A stretch of DNA of 45,640 nt, from contig BQIW01000029.1 of NCBI GenBank assembly GCA_021604105.1, forward strand, positions 1-45,640, in the 5' to 3' direction. Below are positions 36,385 to 45,486 of this stretch, piece after piece; the first letter of the stretch is position 1; every line of letters starts with the position of its first letter. A program made the translations under genes and the position numbers. The DNA comes from Nitrospirales bacterium. Lineage in GTDB: Bacteria; Nitrospirota; Nitrospiria; Nitrospirales; UBA8639. The notes beneath the pieces were generated by a model. That model saw nothing but the letters and a program-made list of their open reading frames with translations. It searched no databases and had not been told where the DNA came from.

Positions 36385-37740
36385 TTACTTTTCCCCTCGC
36401 GACATTTGAGATGAAGAGGTGGGTTCCTTCGAGGGTTTCTTTTCATGGCCGCCATGCATCATCCCCGTTGCAGCTTTCAGGCTACTTTCAGAGTCAATCA
36501 GGAAGTTCCCATAGGTCACGACTTGTTCGTCCGGCTCCAGACCTTCAATGATTTCGTACCAGTCTCTGGTGCGTATACCGGTTTTCACCGGTCGGGGATC
36601 AAACATGCCCTCTCCTGTATCGACGAAGACGAGCTGCTCGGTTCCTGAATCCAGGACAGCCGTGTTAGGTACCACCAGGCGTTCACCCAGTGGAATCTTC
36701 ATTTCCACGTTGGCAAACATTTGAGGCTTCAGTTTCCATTTCGGATTCGGAAGCTCATATCGTACTTTCACGGTCCTGGTCTTGGGCTCGAGGACAGGAT
36801 AGATGTATGTCACTTTTCCCTCAAAGACTTCACCGGAAAAATAGGGCAACGTGATAGTCGCCTCCTGGCCCAGTTCCACGTCTTGAATTTCATATTCATA
36901 GAGGTCCGCCAGTACCCATACTCTGGAAAGATCAGCCAGGGTATAGACCTCCATCTCCGGAGTCACATACATCCCATCGCGAACATGCATCTTCAGCACA
37001 TAGCCGGACATGGGGGCGTGCAGCGGTAGGGTTCGGAGGACCATTCCTGACTTTTCCAGATCTCTAATATGATTCGGGGTGATATCCCAGAGCGCGAAGC
37101 GTTCACGGGTCGATTGCAGCACGCGTTTCGAGGCGTTGGCGACTTGAGGGAATTCACTTGCTCCTAAGGCACGAACCGCTTTCAACGCGAGCAAGTATTC
37201 TTCCTGCGTCGCCACTAATTCCGGACTATAAATCTCGAACAACTTTTGATCTTTTCGAACTTTTTCTCCCGTGAATTTGACATATAATTTTTCGATCCAC
37301 CCTTTGAGTTTGGTGTGCACGTGTTCCAATAGCCGCTCGTCCACCTCTACCAGTCCGACGGTACGGATGGTCCGCGTGAGTGTGCGGACTCGGACTTGTT
37401 CGGTTTCCACTCCGATCATTTGCTGCTTTCGAGGACTGACCATGATGCCGGGAGATGACATGGCATTTCGTGGTCCGTTTGTTGACGGGGCCGGAGTATC
37501 GCGTTGTGTAGTCGGAGCAGACGAGCCAACGATTTCTGTCAGCCCGCTCATGGGGCCTTCGCCTCCTTTCCCAAGCCAATACAGCAGGCCGAGCAACGCT
37601 ACTGCTGCTACGATGAGGCCCCCGATCACCCACATCCGGCGAGAGGGCGTTCCGGTAGGCTTGGCAGGCGGCGGATGAGGATTCTGGTTATGCTGTTGGG
37701 CTGTATCGGAACGATCAGGCATCGTTGATGGCTCTTTCAC
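36385..37740 (-). CDS. cusB: CusB-type periplasmic adaptor (membrane fusion protein)
   Basis: This 451-residue adaptor links the RND pump to the outer-membrane channel. A basic, proline-rich cytoplasmic start precedes one membrane anchor (MWVIGGLIVAAVALLGLLYW, about 36-55). A barrel-sandwich/lipoyl domain follows, with GWIEKLYVKFTGEKVRKDQKLFEIYSPEL starting near 147 in two parts, then a helical hairpin and a beta-barrel (YEYEIQDVELGQEATITLPY). The C-terminal tail is His- and Met-rich (MMHGGHEKK). The start is GTG at 37740, overlapping the cusC-like stop as GTGA; ATG 37722 is an alternative. Pairing with a CusA-type pump sets its role. Confidence 0.93.
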   Translation of the reverse strand: MKEPSTMPDRSDTAQQHNQNPHPPPAKPTGTPSRRMWVIGGLIVAAVALLGLLYWLGKGGEGPMSGLTEIVGSSAPTTQRDTPAPSTNGPRNAMSSPGIMVSPRKQQMIGVETEQVRVRTLTRTIRTVGLVEVDERLLEHVHTKLKGWIEKLYVKFTGEKVRKDQKLFEIYSPELVATQEEYLLALKAVRALGASEFPQVANASKRVLQSTRERFALWDITPNHIRDLEKSGMVLRTLPLHAPMSGYVLKMHVRDGMYVTPEMEVYTLADLSRVWVLADLYEYEIQDVELGQEATITLPYFSGEVFEGKVTYIYPVLEPKTRTVKVRYELPNPKWKLKPQMFANVEMKIPLGERLVVPNTAVLDSGTEQLVFVDTGEGMFDPRPVKTGIRTRDWYEIIEGLEPDEQVVTYGNFLIDSESSLKAATGMMHGGHEKKPSKEPTSSSQMSRGEK

Positions 37741-39005
37741 GGCTGGACCTTGTGCAAGGGAATCCCCACGGCTTCCTCCAGTCGTGCAATAGCGATTTCA
37801 TGGGCGGCCCGCTCCTGATGGAGATCAATTTCATCCCGCTGCAGTTTGAGAAGGTTGTCGAGCATGGTGAGGAAGTCCACATTCCCGACGGAATAACCCG
37901 CGATAGAAGACTCCAAAGCCAACCCCGCCTGCGAAAGAATCGCATTGCCTAACAACTTGATGAGTCGAGTGGCACGCTGCACTCGGGCAAAGTTGTCCTT
38001 CACCCGAAAGAGAAGATCCTGACTGACCGTCTGATAATTTTTCCGAGCTCCTTCGAGCTTGGCTAAGGCTTCCTCCACCCCATACCGTTGTTTGGTCGCA
38101 TAATAGAGGGGGACTTTAATCCCCAATGTCCCAAAGGCATCCGTTAGGTCACTGGAGCGAAAGGATTGCATGGCCCCGAGGCCCACAAAGAAATCGGGAT
38201 AATACTCACGGTGGGCCAAATCGAGAGCTGATTTCCCACTTTCCACACTTTTGACCTGGGCTTTAAGGAGTGGAGAGTGTTGGAGGGCTTGCTCGTTGAG
38301 TTGATCCAGCGAATATGGAAGCGGCGTGATGTTCACCTCCTCGGGAGTGCCCAAGGGGGCGGCAGGGGGACGGTTCAGCAACCGATTAATGTCGGCATGT
38401 AACGTCTCCTTTTCTTGTTCGAGGGTCGTGAGCCGTTCTAATTCCCGGGAAAGTTCGACTTGAGCCCGGAAGAGGTCCTGCTGAATACCTTTTCCAACTT
38501 TGTAGCGCGCTTCCGCCGTTTTTTCGAACTCATCCAGAATTTTGATGTTTTTCTGGACGATCTCAATAGACTGATGAATAAAGTGAAGGGTGTAGTAAGC
38601 CTCTTGCAGTTGGGCCAGGACTCGCAGTCCCGTCGCTTTATATTCTTCACGCACCTGATCGGCCACATTCCCCGCCACCTGTCCGCGAAGACCTAACTTG
38701 CCAAAAAAGGGAAATTCCTGCTGAAACGCGATTCTTCCCTCCCGCATAATGTCAGGGCCACGGTAGGCAAACCCGATAATGGGATCGGGCAGGGTCTGTA
38801 CCTGGGGAATCAGGGCCTTCGCCGCTTCCCATCGCTGTCGAGCCGCTTGAATCTCAGGATTCTGCTGCTCCGCTTCTTCAATGAGCGTCTGAAGTTTGAG
38901 CTGGGTCTCGGCAGCCAAGAGTGGCGGTCTAAGAAGAACGATGAACAACAGTAGACTGGTGATGGCAACCGACATGAATACATGTCGGCTCTGGAAAAGT
39001 TGCAT
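37737..39005 (-). CDS. cusC: CusC/CzcC-type outer-membrane factor
   Basis: This 422-residue TolC-family channel has a signal peptide (about 1-32, ending PLLAAE) and two OEP repeats of coiled helices (LIEEAEQQNPEIQAARQRWE; LNEQALQHSPLLKAQVKSVE). It has no lipobox cysteine, unlike the TolC-family lipoprotein at 23.5 kb. It would form the outer-membrane exit of the CusCBA-like pump and is the first large gene of the operon. The downstream cusB-like gene overlaps its stop by 4 bases. A small exported-protein gene ends 90 bases upstream on the same strand. Confidence 0.93.
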   Translation of the reverse strand: MQLFQSRHVFMSVAITSLLLFIVLLRPPLLAAETQLKLQTLIEEAEQQNPEIQAARQRWEAAKALIPQVQTLPDPIIGFAYRGPDIMREGRIAFQQEFPFFGKLGLRGQVAGNVADQVREEYKATGLRVLAQLQEAYYTLHFIHQSIEIVQKNIKILDEFEKTAEARYKVGKGIQQDLFRAQVELSRELERLTTLEQEKETLHADINRLLNRPPAAPLGTPEEVNITPLPYSLDQLNEQALQHSPLLKAQVKSVESGKSALDLAHREYYPDFFVGLGAMQSFRSSDLTDAFGTLGIKVPLYYATKQRYGVEEALAKLEGARKNYQTVSQDLLFRVKDNFARVQRATRLIKLLGNAILSQAGLALESSIAGYSVGNVDFLTMLDNLLKLQRDEIDLHQERAAHEIAIARLEEAVGIPLHKVQP

Positions 39006-39095
39006 AAATTTCCCTCACGGAATGAAGGACAGATAATGGGTGAGCCTGGTTGTGGCGGCTCCCGGATCATTACAAAGCTCGTTTGTATGGAGAAC

Positions 39096-39455
39096 TCAAT
39101 TCAGAAGAACAGAAAAACGCAGGAAGAGGAGCGGATAGGATGAGGATGGTGTCGTGTGTGCAAACGCGATTTTCTGAGTAGAGGCATTGGTGAAGAGATC
39201 AAGAATGTGGAAATGTGTGACGGGCAAAGCGACAGGAGTTAATTCCTTCAATTGCTCGTTGGCGGTGCTGAGTTGTTCCGGGCACACCTTGCTGTGGTCC
39301 GAGGGAGAGTGGGGGGATGCCGGCTGCGAAGAGTGACCGGCTGCTGCAGAAGAGGACATCGGGCAGTACACACCCGCTATCCCGCATAGGACAAAAGACA
39401 TGATAACCACGATGGGAACCAAAACTCGGGCCTTCTTTTGGTAGTCTTTCTTCAT
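39096..39455 (-). CDS. small exported Cys/His-containing protein at the head of the cus-like operon
   Basis: This 119-residue protein has a basic start and one hydrophobic segment (VLVPIVVIMSFVLCGIAGVY), then a Ser/Pro/His stretch (AAAGHSSQPASPHSPSDHSK), HFHIL and a hydrophobic C-terminal end. It is probably periplasmic or membrane-anchored. I chose the ATG at 39455, which puts the signal at the N terminus; the frame extends 53 codons upstream without sense. Its size and place before an efflux operon recall CzcI-type leader proteins of metal-resistance operons, but the sequence match is not established. Compare the His-rich gene at 43502. Confidence 0.55.
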   Translation of the reverse strand: MKKDYQKKARVLVPIVVIMSFVLCGIAGVYCPMSSSAAAGHSSQPASPHSPSDHSKVCPEQLSTANEQLKELTPVALPVTHFHILDLFTNASTQKIAFAHTTPSSSYPLLFLRFSVLLN

Positions 39456-39746
39456 TGGCCGGTTTTTTCTTTTGACATTATTCGACAGCGTCAATGTGAG
39501 GTTTAGACATCTCCTTAGATAGAAAGGCAAACGTAATGCCACACAGAAGCTCATGTTCATTTTAAAAGCTTTTTTGGATTGCCATAGGCCAAAGATTAAA
39601 CCAAAGTGTAGCAATTCTACCCAAAGGGTGAATTGCTAGAAGTCCCTAAAGGCAACACTTTTTATAGTTGAGCTGCTACACCATCTCGTGAGGGATGGAA
39701 CGAGGACATATTCCACCTTGCCACTAGTGTGCGAGCAGGGCTTGCG

Positions 39747-40655
39747 TTAAAACCAGAGCCTTACGCCCACCACGAATCGAATTTGACTTGGATTTCCCCC
39801 TTCCTCCCGCACGAGTGAGGCGGTATCTCCAAAACTTTTGTCCAAGGAGATTCCCACGTAGGGGGCAAATTCCCGTCGGATTTCATAACGCAGCCGAAAC
39901 CCCAATTCAAGGTTATTCAGTCCTGAACCCGTTGTGAACTTTCGTACACGTTGAATCGCGGCATTCGTCTCAAAGCGAGGCTGAAGGATCAGCCGTTGCG
40001 TGAGGGAGAGGTCTTTGGTCGCGGTCAATCGTGCAGACAGGTCCCCATGTTGACTCATGAAGATAGCGGGCTGAAGTTCATAGTTATACGGGACGAGACC
40101 TTGTAGACCGATCACCGCCAGCCCTCGTGTGACGTTCCGTCCCCGATAGGATTGTGTTTCGATGCGCCCCCCTGCTTGGAAATCGTAATACTGCTGAATG
40201 AAGCGTCCGAAGAGGAGTTGTGAATCTATGTCGTAGTCGGCCTTAAATGCCGTGTCCCGCTGGCCCTCGCTTTTGAACCAGATTCGATTGTAATCACCGC
40301 CGTACCAGCCTTCGATGTCCCACCGGTAGTCGTCATGACTTCCGTCCCCACCAATGTTCGGTCGGTATTCAAGGACGTCGGCAAGGAAAAACCCGTGGTT
40401 CTCTTCATCCATGACAGGACTGGGCCAGTCCGCTTTTTGGGATACAGGTGATCCCGTGTCCGACATTTCTCTGAATACCCCGGATCGGGTGTCAGTCTGG
40501 CCTTCTGGCTGTATCGTTTGGGGGTGGGATTTGTGTTTATGAGTGGACATTAATTCGTCGGGGATGGATTGGGAAAAGATAACTGACGAATTGAAATCCC
40601 AAATAAGAAGACTGATGATCATGAGTGAGAGGATGCATCGAAAAAATTTCCTCAT
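39747..40655 (-). CDS. copB: CopB-type outer-membrane copper resistance protein
   Basis: This protein of about 303 residues has a signal peptide (MRKFFRCILSLMIISLLIW) and, after a His/Pro linker, a C-terminal beta-barrel. The CopB family (PF05275) is recognisable from DVLEYRPN, WDIEGWYGGDYNRIWFKSEG, QYYDFQAGG, NNLELGFRLRYEIRREFAPYVG in part and the terminal VVGVRLWF. CopB sits in the outer membrane and sequesters or exports copper with the CopA oxidase. ATG 40655 overlaps the oxidase stop by 4 bases (ATGA), which argues against the longer frame starting at 40745. The linker is shorter and less Met-rich than in Pseudomonas CopB. Confidence 0.9.
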   Translation of the reverse strand: MRKFFRCILSLMIISLLIWDFNSSVIFSQSIPDELMSTHKHKSHPQTIQPEGQTDTRSGVFREMSDTGSPVSQKADWPSPVMDEENHGFFLADVLEYRPNIGGDGSHDDYRWDIEGWYGGDYNRIWFKSEGQRDTAFKADYDIDSQLLFGRFIQQYYDFQAGGRIETQSYRGRNVTRGLAVIGLQGLVPYNYELQPAIFMSQHGDLSARLTATKDLSLTQRLILQPRFETNAAIQRVRKFTTGSGLNNLELGFRLRYEIRREFAPYVGISLDKSFGDTASLVREEGGNPSQIRFVVGVRLWF

Positions 40656-42526
40656 GAACGCCCTGTAGGTTCCTCGGCGGAAACCTCGACGACGCGGAAC
40701 ATGCCGGCTTCCATATGGAAGAGGAGATGGCAGTGAAAGGCCCAACGTCCGGGAGCGTCCGCCGTGATGGCGACGGAGACCCGCTCGGCCGGTTTGACGA
40801 TGACAGTGTGTTTGCGGGGCAGGAATGCCCCTGCTCCGTTCTCAAGGTGCATCCACATCCCGTGCAAGTGAAGGGGATGCTCCATCATCGTATCGTTGAC
40901 GAAGGTGAAGCGCAGCCGTTCGCCGTGACGAAAGAAAATGGGCTCCTTGGCTTCTGAATATTTTTTGCCGTCGAATGACCACATGTAACGTTCCATGTGA
41001 CCCGTGAGGTGGACCTCAATTTCGCGCCCAGGCTCCCGCTGGTCCGGGTAGGGCGCAAGACTTTTTAAGTCGGTGTAAACCAGCACCCGTGTGCCGGTAT
41101 CTGTCAACCCGATGCCAGGCTCATCCAGCTGTTGACGCGAAAATTCGGCGACGGATTGATTGCCGGTACCATGGTGGCCTGGAGCGTGCCGGACCGGTGT
41201 GCTGCCGGGAATCATCGAATGACGCGATTCACCAGGTGGAAGGTCTGACATGTCGTGCTTGTCATGCATGTGTTCCTTGGCGTGTCTTTGTGACCCGTTC
41301 AATTCCTGGTTGTTCAACGGTGTCTCTTCATGATGATTGAGATTCTTCATGTCGGCCATGTCCATGCCGTCCATGTGCATGCCCATGGCGGCCATGGTCC
41401 GGAGCGGCCGAGGACGACGGTCGGGGAGTGGGGCGGTCATTCCTGTGCGCGGGGCCAGTGTGCCGCGCGCGTACCCGCTCCGATCCATCGTTTCGGCAAA
41501 GATGGTATAGGCCCGCTCCTCGGTGGGTTGGACGATCACATCGTAGGTTTCTGCCGGTCCGATACGAAATTCATCCACCGCCACAGGCTGCACATTTTGT
41601 CCGTCGGCCTGAACAACGGTCATGGTAAGTCCAGGCAGACGTACGTCATAAAAGGTCATAGCGGTGGCGGCGATGAAGCGCAATCGCACCCGTTCGCCGG
41701 GCCTAAACAATCCGGTCCAATTTTGGTCAGGTGCCAATCCATTCATTAAATAGGTATAGGTATACCCGGTGACGTCCGCGAAGTCCGTGGGGTCCATCCG
41801 CATCCGGTCCCACATCAGATAGTTCTGCAATGCCGGCCCCAATCCCATTCGTGACACATCGGAAAAGAACTCGGGAGCGGCGCGCTTCTGGAAATTATAG
41901 TAGTCACTTTGCTTTTTGAGATTGGCAAAAACCGATTCCGGCGACTCGAAGGTCCAATCCGAGAGCACCACAACATAATCCCGATCGTAGTGAACCGGCT
42001 CCGGCTCAATCGGATCGATGATGAGCGGTCCGTATACACCCGATTGTTCCTGGAAGCCGGAATGACTGTGGTACCAATAGGTTCCGCTTTGCCGGATGGG
42101 GTAGCGGTAGCTAAAGGTTGAGGCCGGCTTGATGCCGCCGAAACTGACGCCCGGCACACCGTCCATGTCCGGCGGAAGAAGCAATCCATGCCAGTGAATG
42201 GAGGTATCTTCCATTAACCGGTTCGTGACATTGAGTGTCACATTGTCACCTTCCTTCAAACGAATTAATGGACCGGGTAACGTGCCGTTAATGGTCTTGG
42301 CTATTCCGGTCAACTCTCCGATTTGAACCGGAGATTTGGAAATGCGTAAATCAATGGTCTTTCCCTGTAGTTCTGAAGGAGATCCCGCTTTTGCCATGGT
42401 TGTGCCGGCCAGAACATAGGAAGGAAGGAGGCGACCAACAGCGGTCATGATTCCCAGCGCACCGACCCCTTTCAGTAACGAACGCCGTGTCATTCGGGTG
42501 TCTTGACTATCCCTGTTAATGCTCAT
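40652..42526 (-). CDS. CopA-type multicopper oxidase (PcoA/CopA family)
   Basis: This 624-residue periplasmic oxidase carries a Tat leader (MTRRSLLKGVGALG). Copper motifs are complete: HWHGLLLP (111-), HSHSGFQE (153-), HPLHLHGMW (550-) and HCHLLFHMEAGM (598-609, with axial M609). Between domains 2 and 3 lies a Met/His-rich stretch at about 377-452 (MAAMGMHMDGMDMADM, HMHDKHDM), the hallmark of CopA/PcoA, which binds extra Cu(I). It oxidises Cu(I) to the less toxic Cu(II). The symbol copA in the Pseudomonas sense would clash with the P-type ATPase, so it is left blank. It is translationally coupled to copB, and the second TPR lipoprotein gene lies 51 bases upstream. Confidence 0.95.
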   Translation of the reverse strand: MSINRDSQDTRMTRRSLLKGVGALGIMTAVGRLLPSYVLAGTTMAKAGSPSELQGKTIDLRISKSPVQIGELTGIAKTINGTLPGPLIRLKEGDNVTLNVTNRLMEDTSIHWHGLLLPPDMDGVPGVSFGGIKPASTFSYRYPIRQSGTYWYHSHSGFQEQSGVYGPLIIDPIEPEPVHYDRDYVVVLSDWTFESPESVFANLKKQSDYYNFQKRAAPEFFSDVSRMGLGPALQNYLMWDRMRMDPTDFADVTGYTYTYLMNGLAPDQNWTGLFRPGERVRLRFIAATAMTFYDVRLPGLTMTVVQADGQNVQPVAVDEFRIGPAETYDVIVQPTEERAYTIFAETMDRSGYARGTLAPRTGMTAPLPDRRPRPLRTMAAMGMHMDGMDMADMKNLNHHEETPLNNQELNGSQRHAKEHMHDKHDMSDLPPGESRHSMIPGSTPVRHAPGHHGTGNQSVAEFSRQQLDEPGIGLTDTGTRVLVYTDLKSLAPYPDQREPGREIEVHLTGHMERYMWSFDGKKYSEAKEPIFFRHGERLRFTFVNDTMMEHPLHLHGMWMHLENGAGAFLPRKHTVIVKPAERVSVAITADAPGRWAFHCHLLFHMEAGMFRVVEVSAEEPTGRS

Positions 42527-42577
42527 GGTTGAACTTTCATTATATTCCGGCCATATAAAAAATCGTTGGGTTTCGGA

Positions 42578-43015
42578 TCAATGCTGATGTCCAAAATGAC
42601 CATCTGGTGCCGATGTTGGCGTGCTCGACTCAACCGTGCCATATTTTCTGAACGGGGGAGCATTCCAAATGACGGGGTGACCAGGCGCTAAATCGGCTGC
42701 TTCGATAAAATGTGGGCTCGCGGCTGAAACGGGCCCTTTCTTGTAGAGGGCCATCCCAAGGTTGTAATGGGCTTCCGCCAATGTTGGTTGGGCTTGAACG
42801 GCTTCTTCGAACTTCATAATCGCAGAGGTCCACCGGTGTTCGGCAAACAGACGATTGCCATCCAGGAGCAGTTGTGCGGCCACTGGAGTCGCATTCCCGG
42901 GTGGCGGGAGGGGTTCGTTTTGCGGCGGTGGAGGTGCGGTGGCACAGGCTCCTATGAACCATAAAGCAAAAAGGGCGCTCACCCAAGGACGATATCTCGA
43001 GGTTTTGCCGTTCAT
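42578..43015 (-). CDS. TPR lipoprotein with His-rich tail, copy 2
   Basis: This 145-residue paralogue of the 32727-33158 gene has a different signal peptide (LFALWFIGAC) but a near-identical mature part: PLPPPGNATPVAAQLLLDGN, the TPR helices, HPVIWNAPPFRKYGTVESS and the terminal DGHFGHQH. Identity in the mature region is above 75% by eye. It is the first gene of the oxidase-copB unit. Preservation of the aromatic/proline end and of the His tail in both copies points to a shared function in copper handling or assembly of the periplasmic copper proteins (inference). Confidence 0.82.
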   Translation of the reverse strand: MNGKTSRYRPWVSALFALWFIGACATAPPPPQNEPLPPPGNATPVAAQLLLDGNRLFAEHRWTSAIMKFEEAVQAQPTLAEAHYNLGMALYKKGPVSAASPHFIEAADLAPGHPVIWNAPPFRKYGTVESSTPTSAPDGHFGHQH

Positions 43016-43501
43016 GAACTAAGTTTGTTGAAACTTCGGTTGAATGCCATTTTAGGGCGCATATGAGTGGATTAAAAAATGGCTGAATTTTGGTCAAACA
43101 GGTTGATCCTTTATCTGCTTTGATGTCAGATGAAATACAGACTGGTGATGACCACCGGTGCGAGCAGAGTGGCTATTACGGTTTTGCATATCAGGGCAGG
43201 CGCGATTCGTTTCATCACCTCCAGTATCTTAACTAATCTGTATAATAGAAAGCTCTGGAAACGATTCTATTCCGGGTAATCTCATCCCTCGCTCCTTTGA
43301 ACGGGCTGTCTGTTTTCTTCCTATTGATTAAAGGTATCATGGGTTTAATCTAATCCATCAATAACTATAAGACTCTCCCCATTTTACTAACCAGGCCTCA
43401 ATGAACCTTTGCCGGTCGGAAAAATGGTGTTTTGTCATCTCTAGCTTTGTGCTAAGCTTTAAGCATCCAATTTTGATAACCGATCAGATAAAATAAGAAA
43501 T
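43016..43501. other. divergent promoter region of the copper island
   Basis: These 486 AT-rich bases lie between divergent copper units and have no supported gene. An inverted repeat stands at 43326-43350. Promoters for both directions should be here. Confidence 0.5.
43326..43350. promoter_or_regulatory. operator-like inverted repeat in the divergent intergenic region
   Basis: GATTAAA (43326-43332) and TTTAATC (43344-43350) pair around an 11-base spacer, and the match extends outward imperfectly with ATT/AAT. It is about 150 bases before the His-rich gene. The size fits a dimeric regulator site, but no regulator is identified. Confidence 0.3.
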
Positions 43502-43996
43502 ATGGCATATCAGGTGAACACACGTCGTACCTTTCTCACGGTAAGTGGAAAGGTCTGGTTGATCCTCTGGGTTATTTGTCTACCCTTAATTCACATCCAT
43601 CCAGAAGCCGATCATGCCCATGGGATGCCTGGACATGTTCATGGGGGAACCTTTCACACCGATTTGACCGATTCTCCAGTTTGTGCATATGAGGATCATC
43701 GACATCATCATGATTCTTACTCCGCAGGGAAGCCGTTTGGAACTCCTGGTTCCTCAGCCCACCCTCTTCATGGTTTGGAACACTCTACCTATAGTTTTTC
43801 TGTCCTCAACTCGTCGATTGATCCCATTATTGAAGGAAATGGGTCATCCACCATTAGTGCTGCCGCAGTTTCTAGGAGGCCGGAGACGCCCGGTACATTT
43901 TTTGTTTCGAGAATTGATCTCTTTTTGCCCGAAATGCAATTGTTCGTTTTGTCCTATATCCTTTCGCCTCGTGCTCCTCCCTTCCTTTCCTTCTAA
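43502..43996 (+). CDS. His-rich exported protein ahead of a CzcCB-like unit
   Basis: This 164-residue protein has one N-terminal hydrophobic segment (VWLILWVICLPLIHIH) followed by a very His-rich part: HPEADHAHGMPGHVHGG, then EDHRHHHD and HPLHGLEHS. The C-terminal half is hydrophobic and ends LSPRAPPFLSF. It probably lies in the periplasm and binds metal. Position before a TolC-family gene and an apparent adaptor gene resembles CzcI/CnrY-region small proteins of metal operons, but no homology is claimed. The start codon has only a weak ribosome-binding site. Confidence 0.65.
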   Translation: MAYQVNTRRTFLTVSGKVWLILWVICLPLIHIHPEADHAHGMPGHVHGGTFHTDLTDSPVCAYEDHRHHHDSYSAGKPFGTPGSSAHPLHGLEHSTYSFSVLNSSIDPIIEGNGSSTISAAAVSRRPETPGTFFVSRIDLFLPEMQLFVLSYILSPRAPPFLSF

Positions 43997-44217
43997 ATTT
44001 TCTTCAAATTTCTGACTCCTCAACACTATGAACGCTCCGAATGTGCGTAGTGGGGGAGATTATTATGTTCCTCGTGTGATTCATGGTCCAATTTCCTGAG
44101 AGGTAAGGTTCAAGTTCTTCAGGTCAAACGGACAAATACCCATTTGTGGAGTCAGAAAATTCTGGTCAATCTTTTAAAGAGTCATTGTTGGATCTCCTGG
44201 CAAGGTGGAGTGGCATA

Positions 44218-45471
44218 ATGAAGCAAAAATATTTTGTAGCCATATTGTTTTCTTTCCTGTTCTGTAACCTGCAGTCCTATCCTGTTAAGGCTTCCGAGTC
44301 TTTGACTGTTGAGCAGGCCGTCCAGGCGGCTCTGGAGGCGAATCCCGATCTTTTGGCCGCCCGCCAGGACCTTGAAGTCGCGCGAGGACGGAAAGTGAAT
44401 GCCTTTCTGTTCAACCGGTTTAATCCAAGGATCGGAGGCCGGCTTTGGAATCGGAATAACCCGGGGTCAGATAACGAAATCGACTCCCAGGTGATGCTCC
44501 AACAGGAAGTCGAAGTTGCCGGGCAACGAGGACTTCGAAGGGAGGAGGCCGATCGAAATATGTCCCGAGTCGCAGCTCAAATACAAAATCGCGAGCGACT
44601 TATCATCGGACAGGTAAAACGTGCCTTCTTTCAGGCTCTCACCCTGAAAAAAGCTTTAAGCCTGAGGGAGAAAATCGAAACCTTGAACCGACGTATCCGC
44701 GATGCCTCTCAAGCACGGTTCAAGGCAGGGGTGATTCCGATCATGGAGTACAATTTAGCGGAAATCCGGTATGGGCAAGCCCGGAAAGAAGCGTTCGCCG
44801 CGGAGGCCTCATTCCAAAATAGCTTAGTGGACCTTCGCCGCTTATTGGGGTGGAAGCCTGATCGCTCAATAGAACTGAACGGCCAACTCAGGGCTTCAAC
44901 CAAAGTCCTTTCATTGCCAGACCTGCTTCAACGTGCCCAAATCCAACGACCGGATCTCATGGCGGCGAAAAGGGAGGTGGCCCGAGCGAAAGCTGCAATG
45001 GATTTGACCCGCCGGCTCATCGTACCAAATCCCACATTGCAAGGAATCTATTGGACGGAAACTGAAGGACCTCAAGGTGCAAGCAAATTGGTGGGTGGAG
45101 GGATCAGCATACCTCTTCCAGTGTTTGATCGAAAGCAAGGTGAGTTGGTCACACAGGGCGGAGAACTCAATCAAGGGCGTCATCAAATTGTGGCGGTGAC
45201 CCGGAATATCGAGCAGGAAATAAAAAGGGCTTTTCAAGCGTACGAAGCCGCTCGCCAATCTGTGGAGGTGTTTGAAGCAGAGGTGCTTGAACGAATTGAG
45301 GAAAATTTCCGGTTTATCGAGGATGCTTACCGTGAGGGTAAAATCGGTTTATTGCAACTTATTGTGGTTCAAGACGATTTGATCGTTGCTCAACTTTCCT
45401 ATGTGAATTCTCTTGGCCAGTATCGTGAGGCTGAAGTGAATTTAGCGCAGGCCGTGGGGGAATCGTCTTAA
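44218..45471 (+). CDS. CzcC-type TolC-family outer-membrane factor
   Basis: This 417-residue channel subunit has a signal peptide (MKQKYFVAILFSFLFCNLQS...KAS) and two OEP repeats (TVEQAVQAALEANPDLLAAR; QRPDLMAAKREVARAKAAMD). The helices around RRIRDASQARFKAGVIPIME and EENFRFIEDAYREGKIGLLQ are typical of CzcC/CusC. I start at ATG 44218, which has GGTGGAG about 8 bases upstream and sets the signal peptide at the N terminus; the frame also opens at 44146. The next gene begins 15 bases after the stop. It is diverged from the other two OMF proteins of the window and likely serves a second RND pump encoded beyond the window. Confidence 0.9.
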   Translation: MKQKYFVAILFSFLFCNLQSYPVKASESLTVEQAVQAALEANPDLLAARQDLEVARGRKVNAFLFNRFNPRIGGRLWNRNNPGSDNEIDSQVMLQQEVEVAGQRGLRREEADRNMSRVAAQIQNRERLIIGQVKRAFFQALTLKKALSLREKIETLNRRIRDASQARFKAGVIPIMEYNLAEIRYGQARKEAFAAEASFQNSLVDLRRLLGWKPDRSIELNGQLRASTKVLSLPDLLQRAQIQRPDLMAAKREVARAKAAMDLTRRLIVPNPTLQGIYWTETEGPQGASKLVGGGISIPLPVFDRKQGELVTQGGELNQGRHQIVAVTRNIEQEIKRAFQAYEAARQSVEVFEAEVLERIEENFRFIEDAYREGKIGLLQLIVVQDDLIVAQLSYVNSLGQYREAEVNLAQAVGESS

Positions 45472-45486
45472 GGAAGAGGAAGGCGT

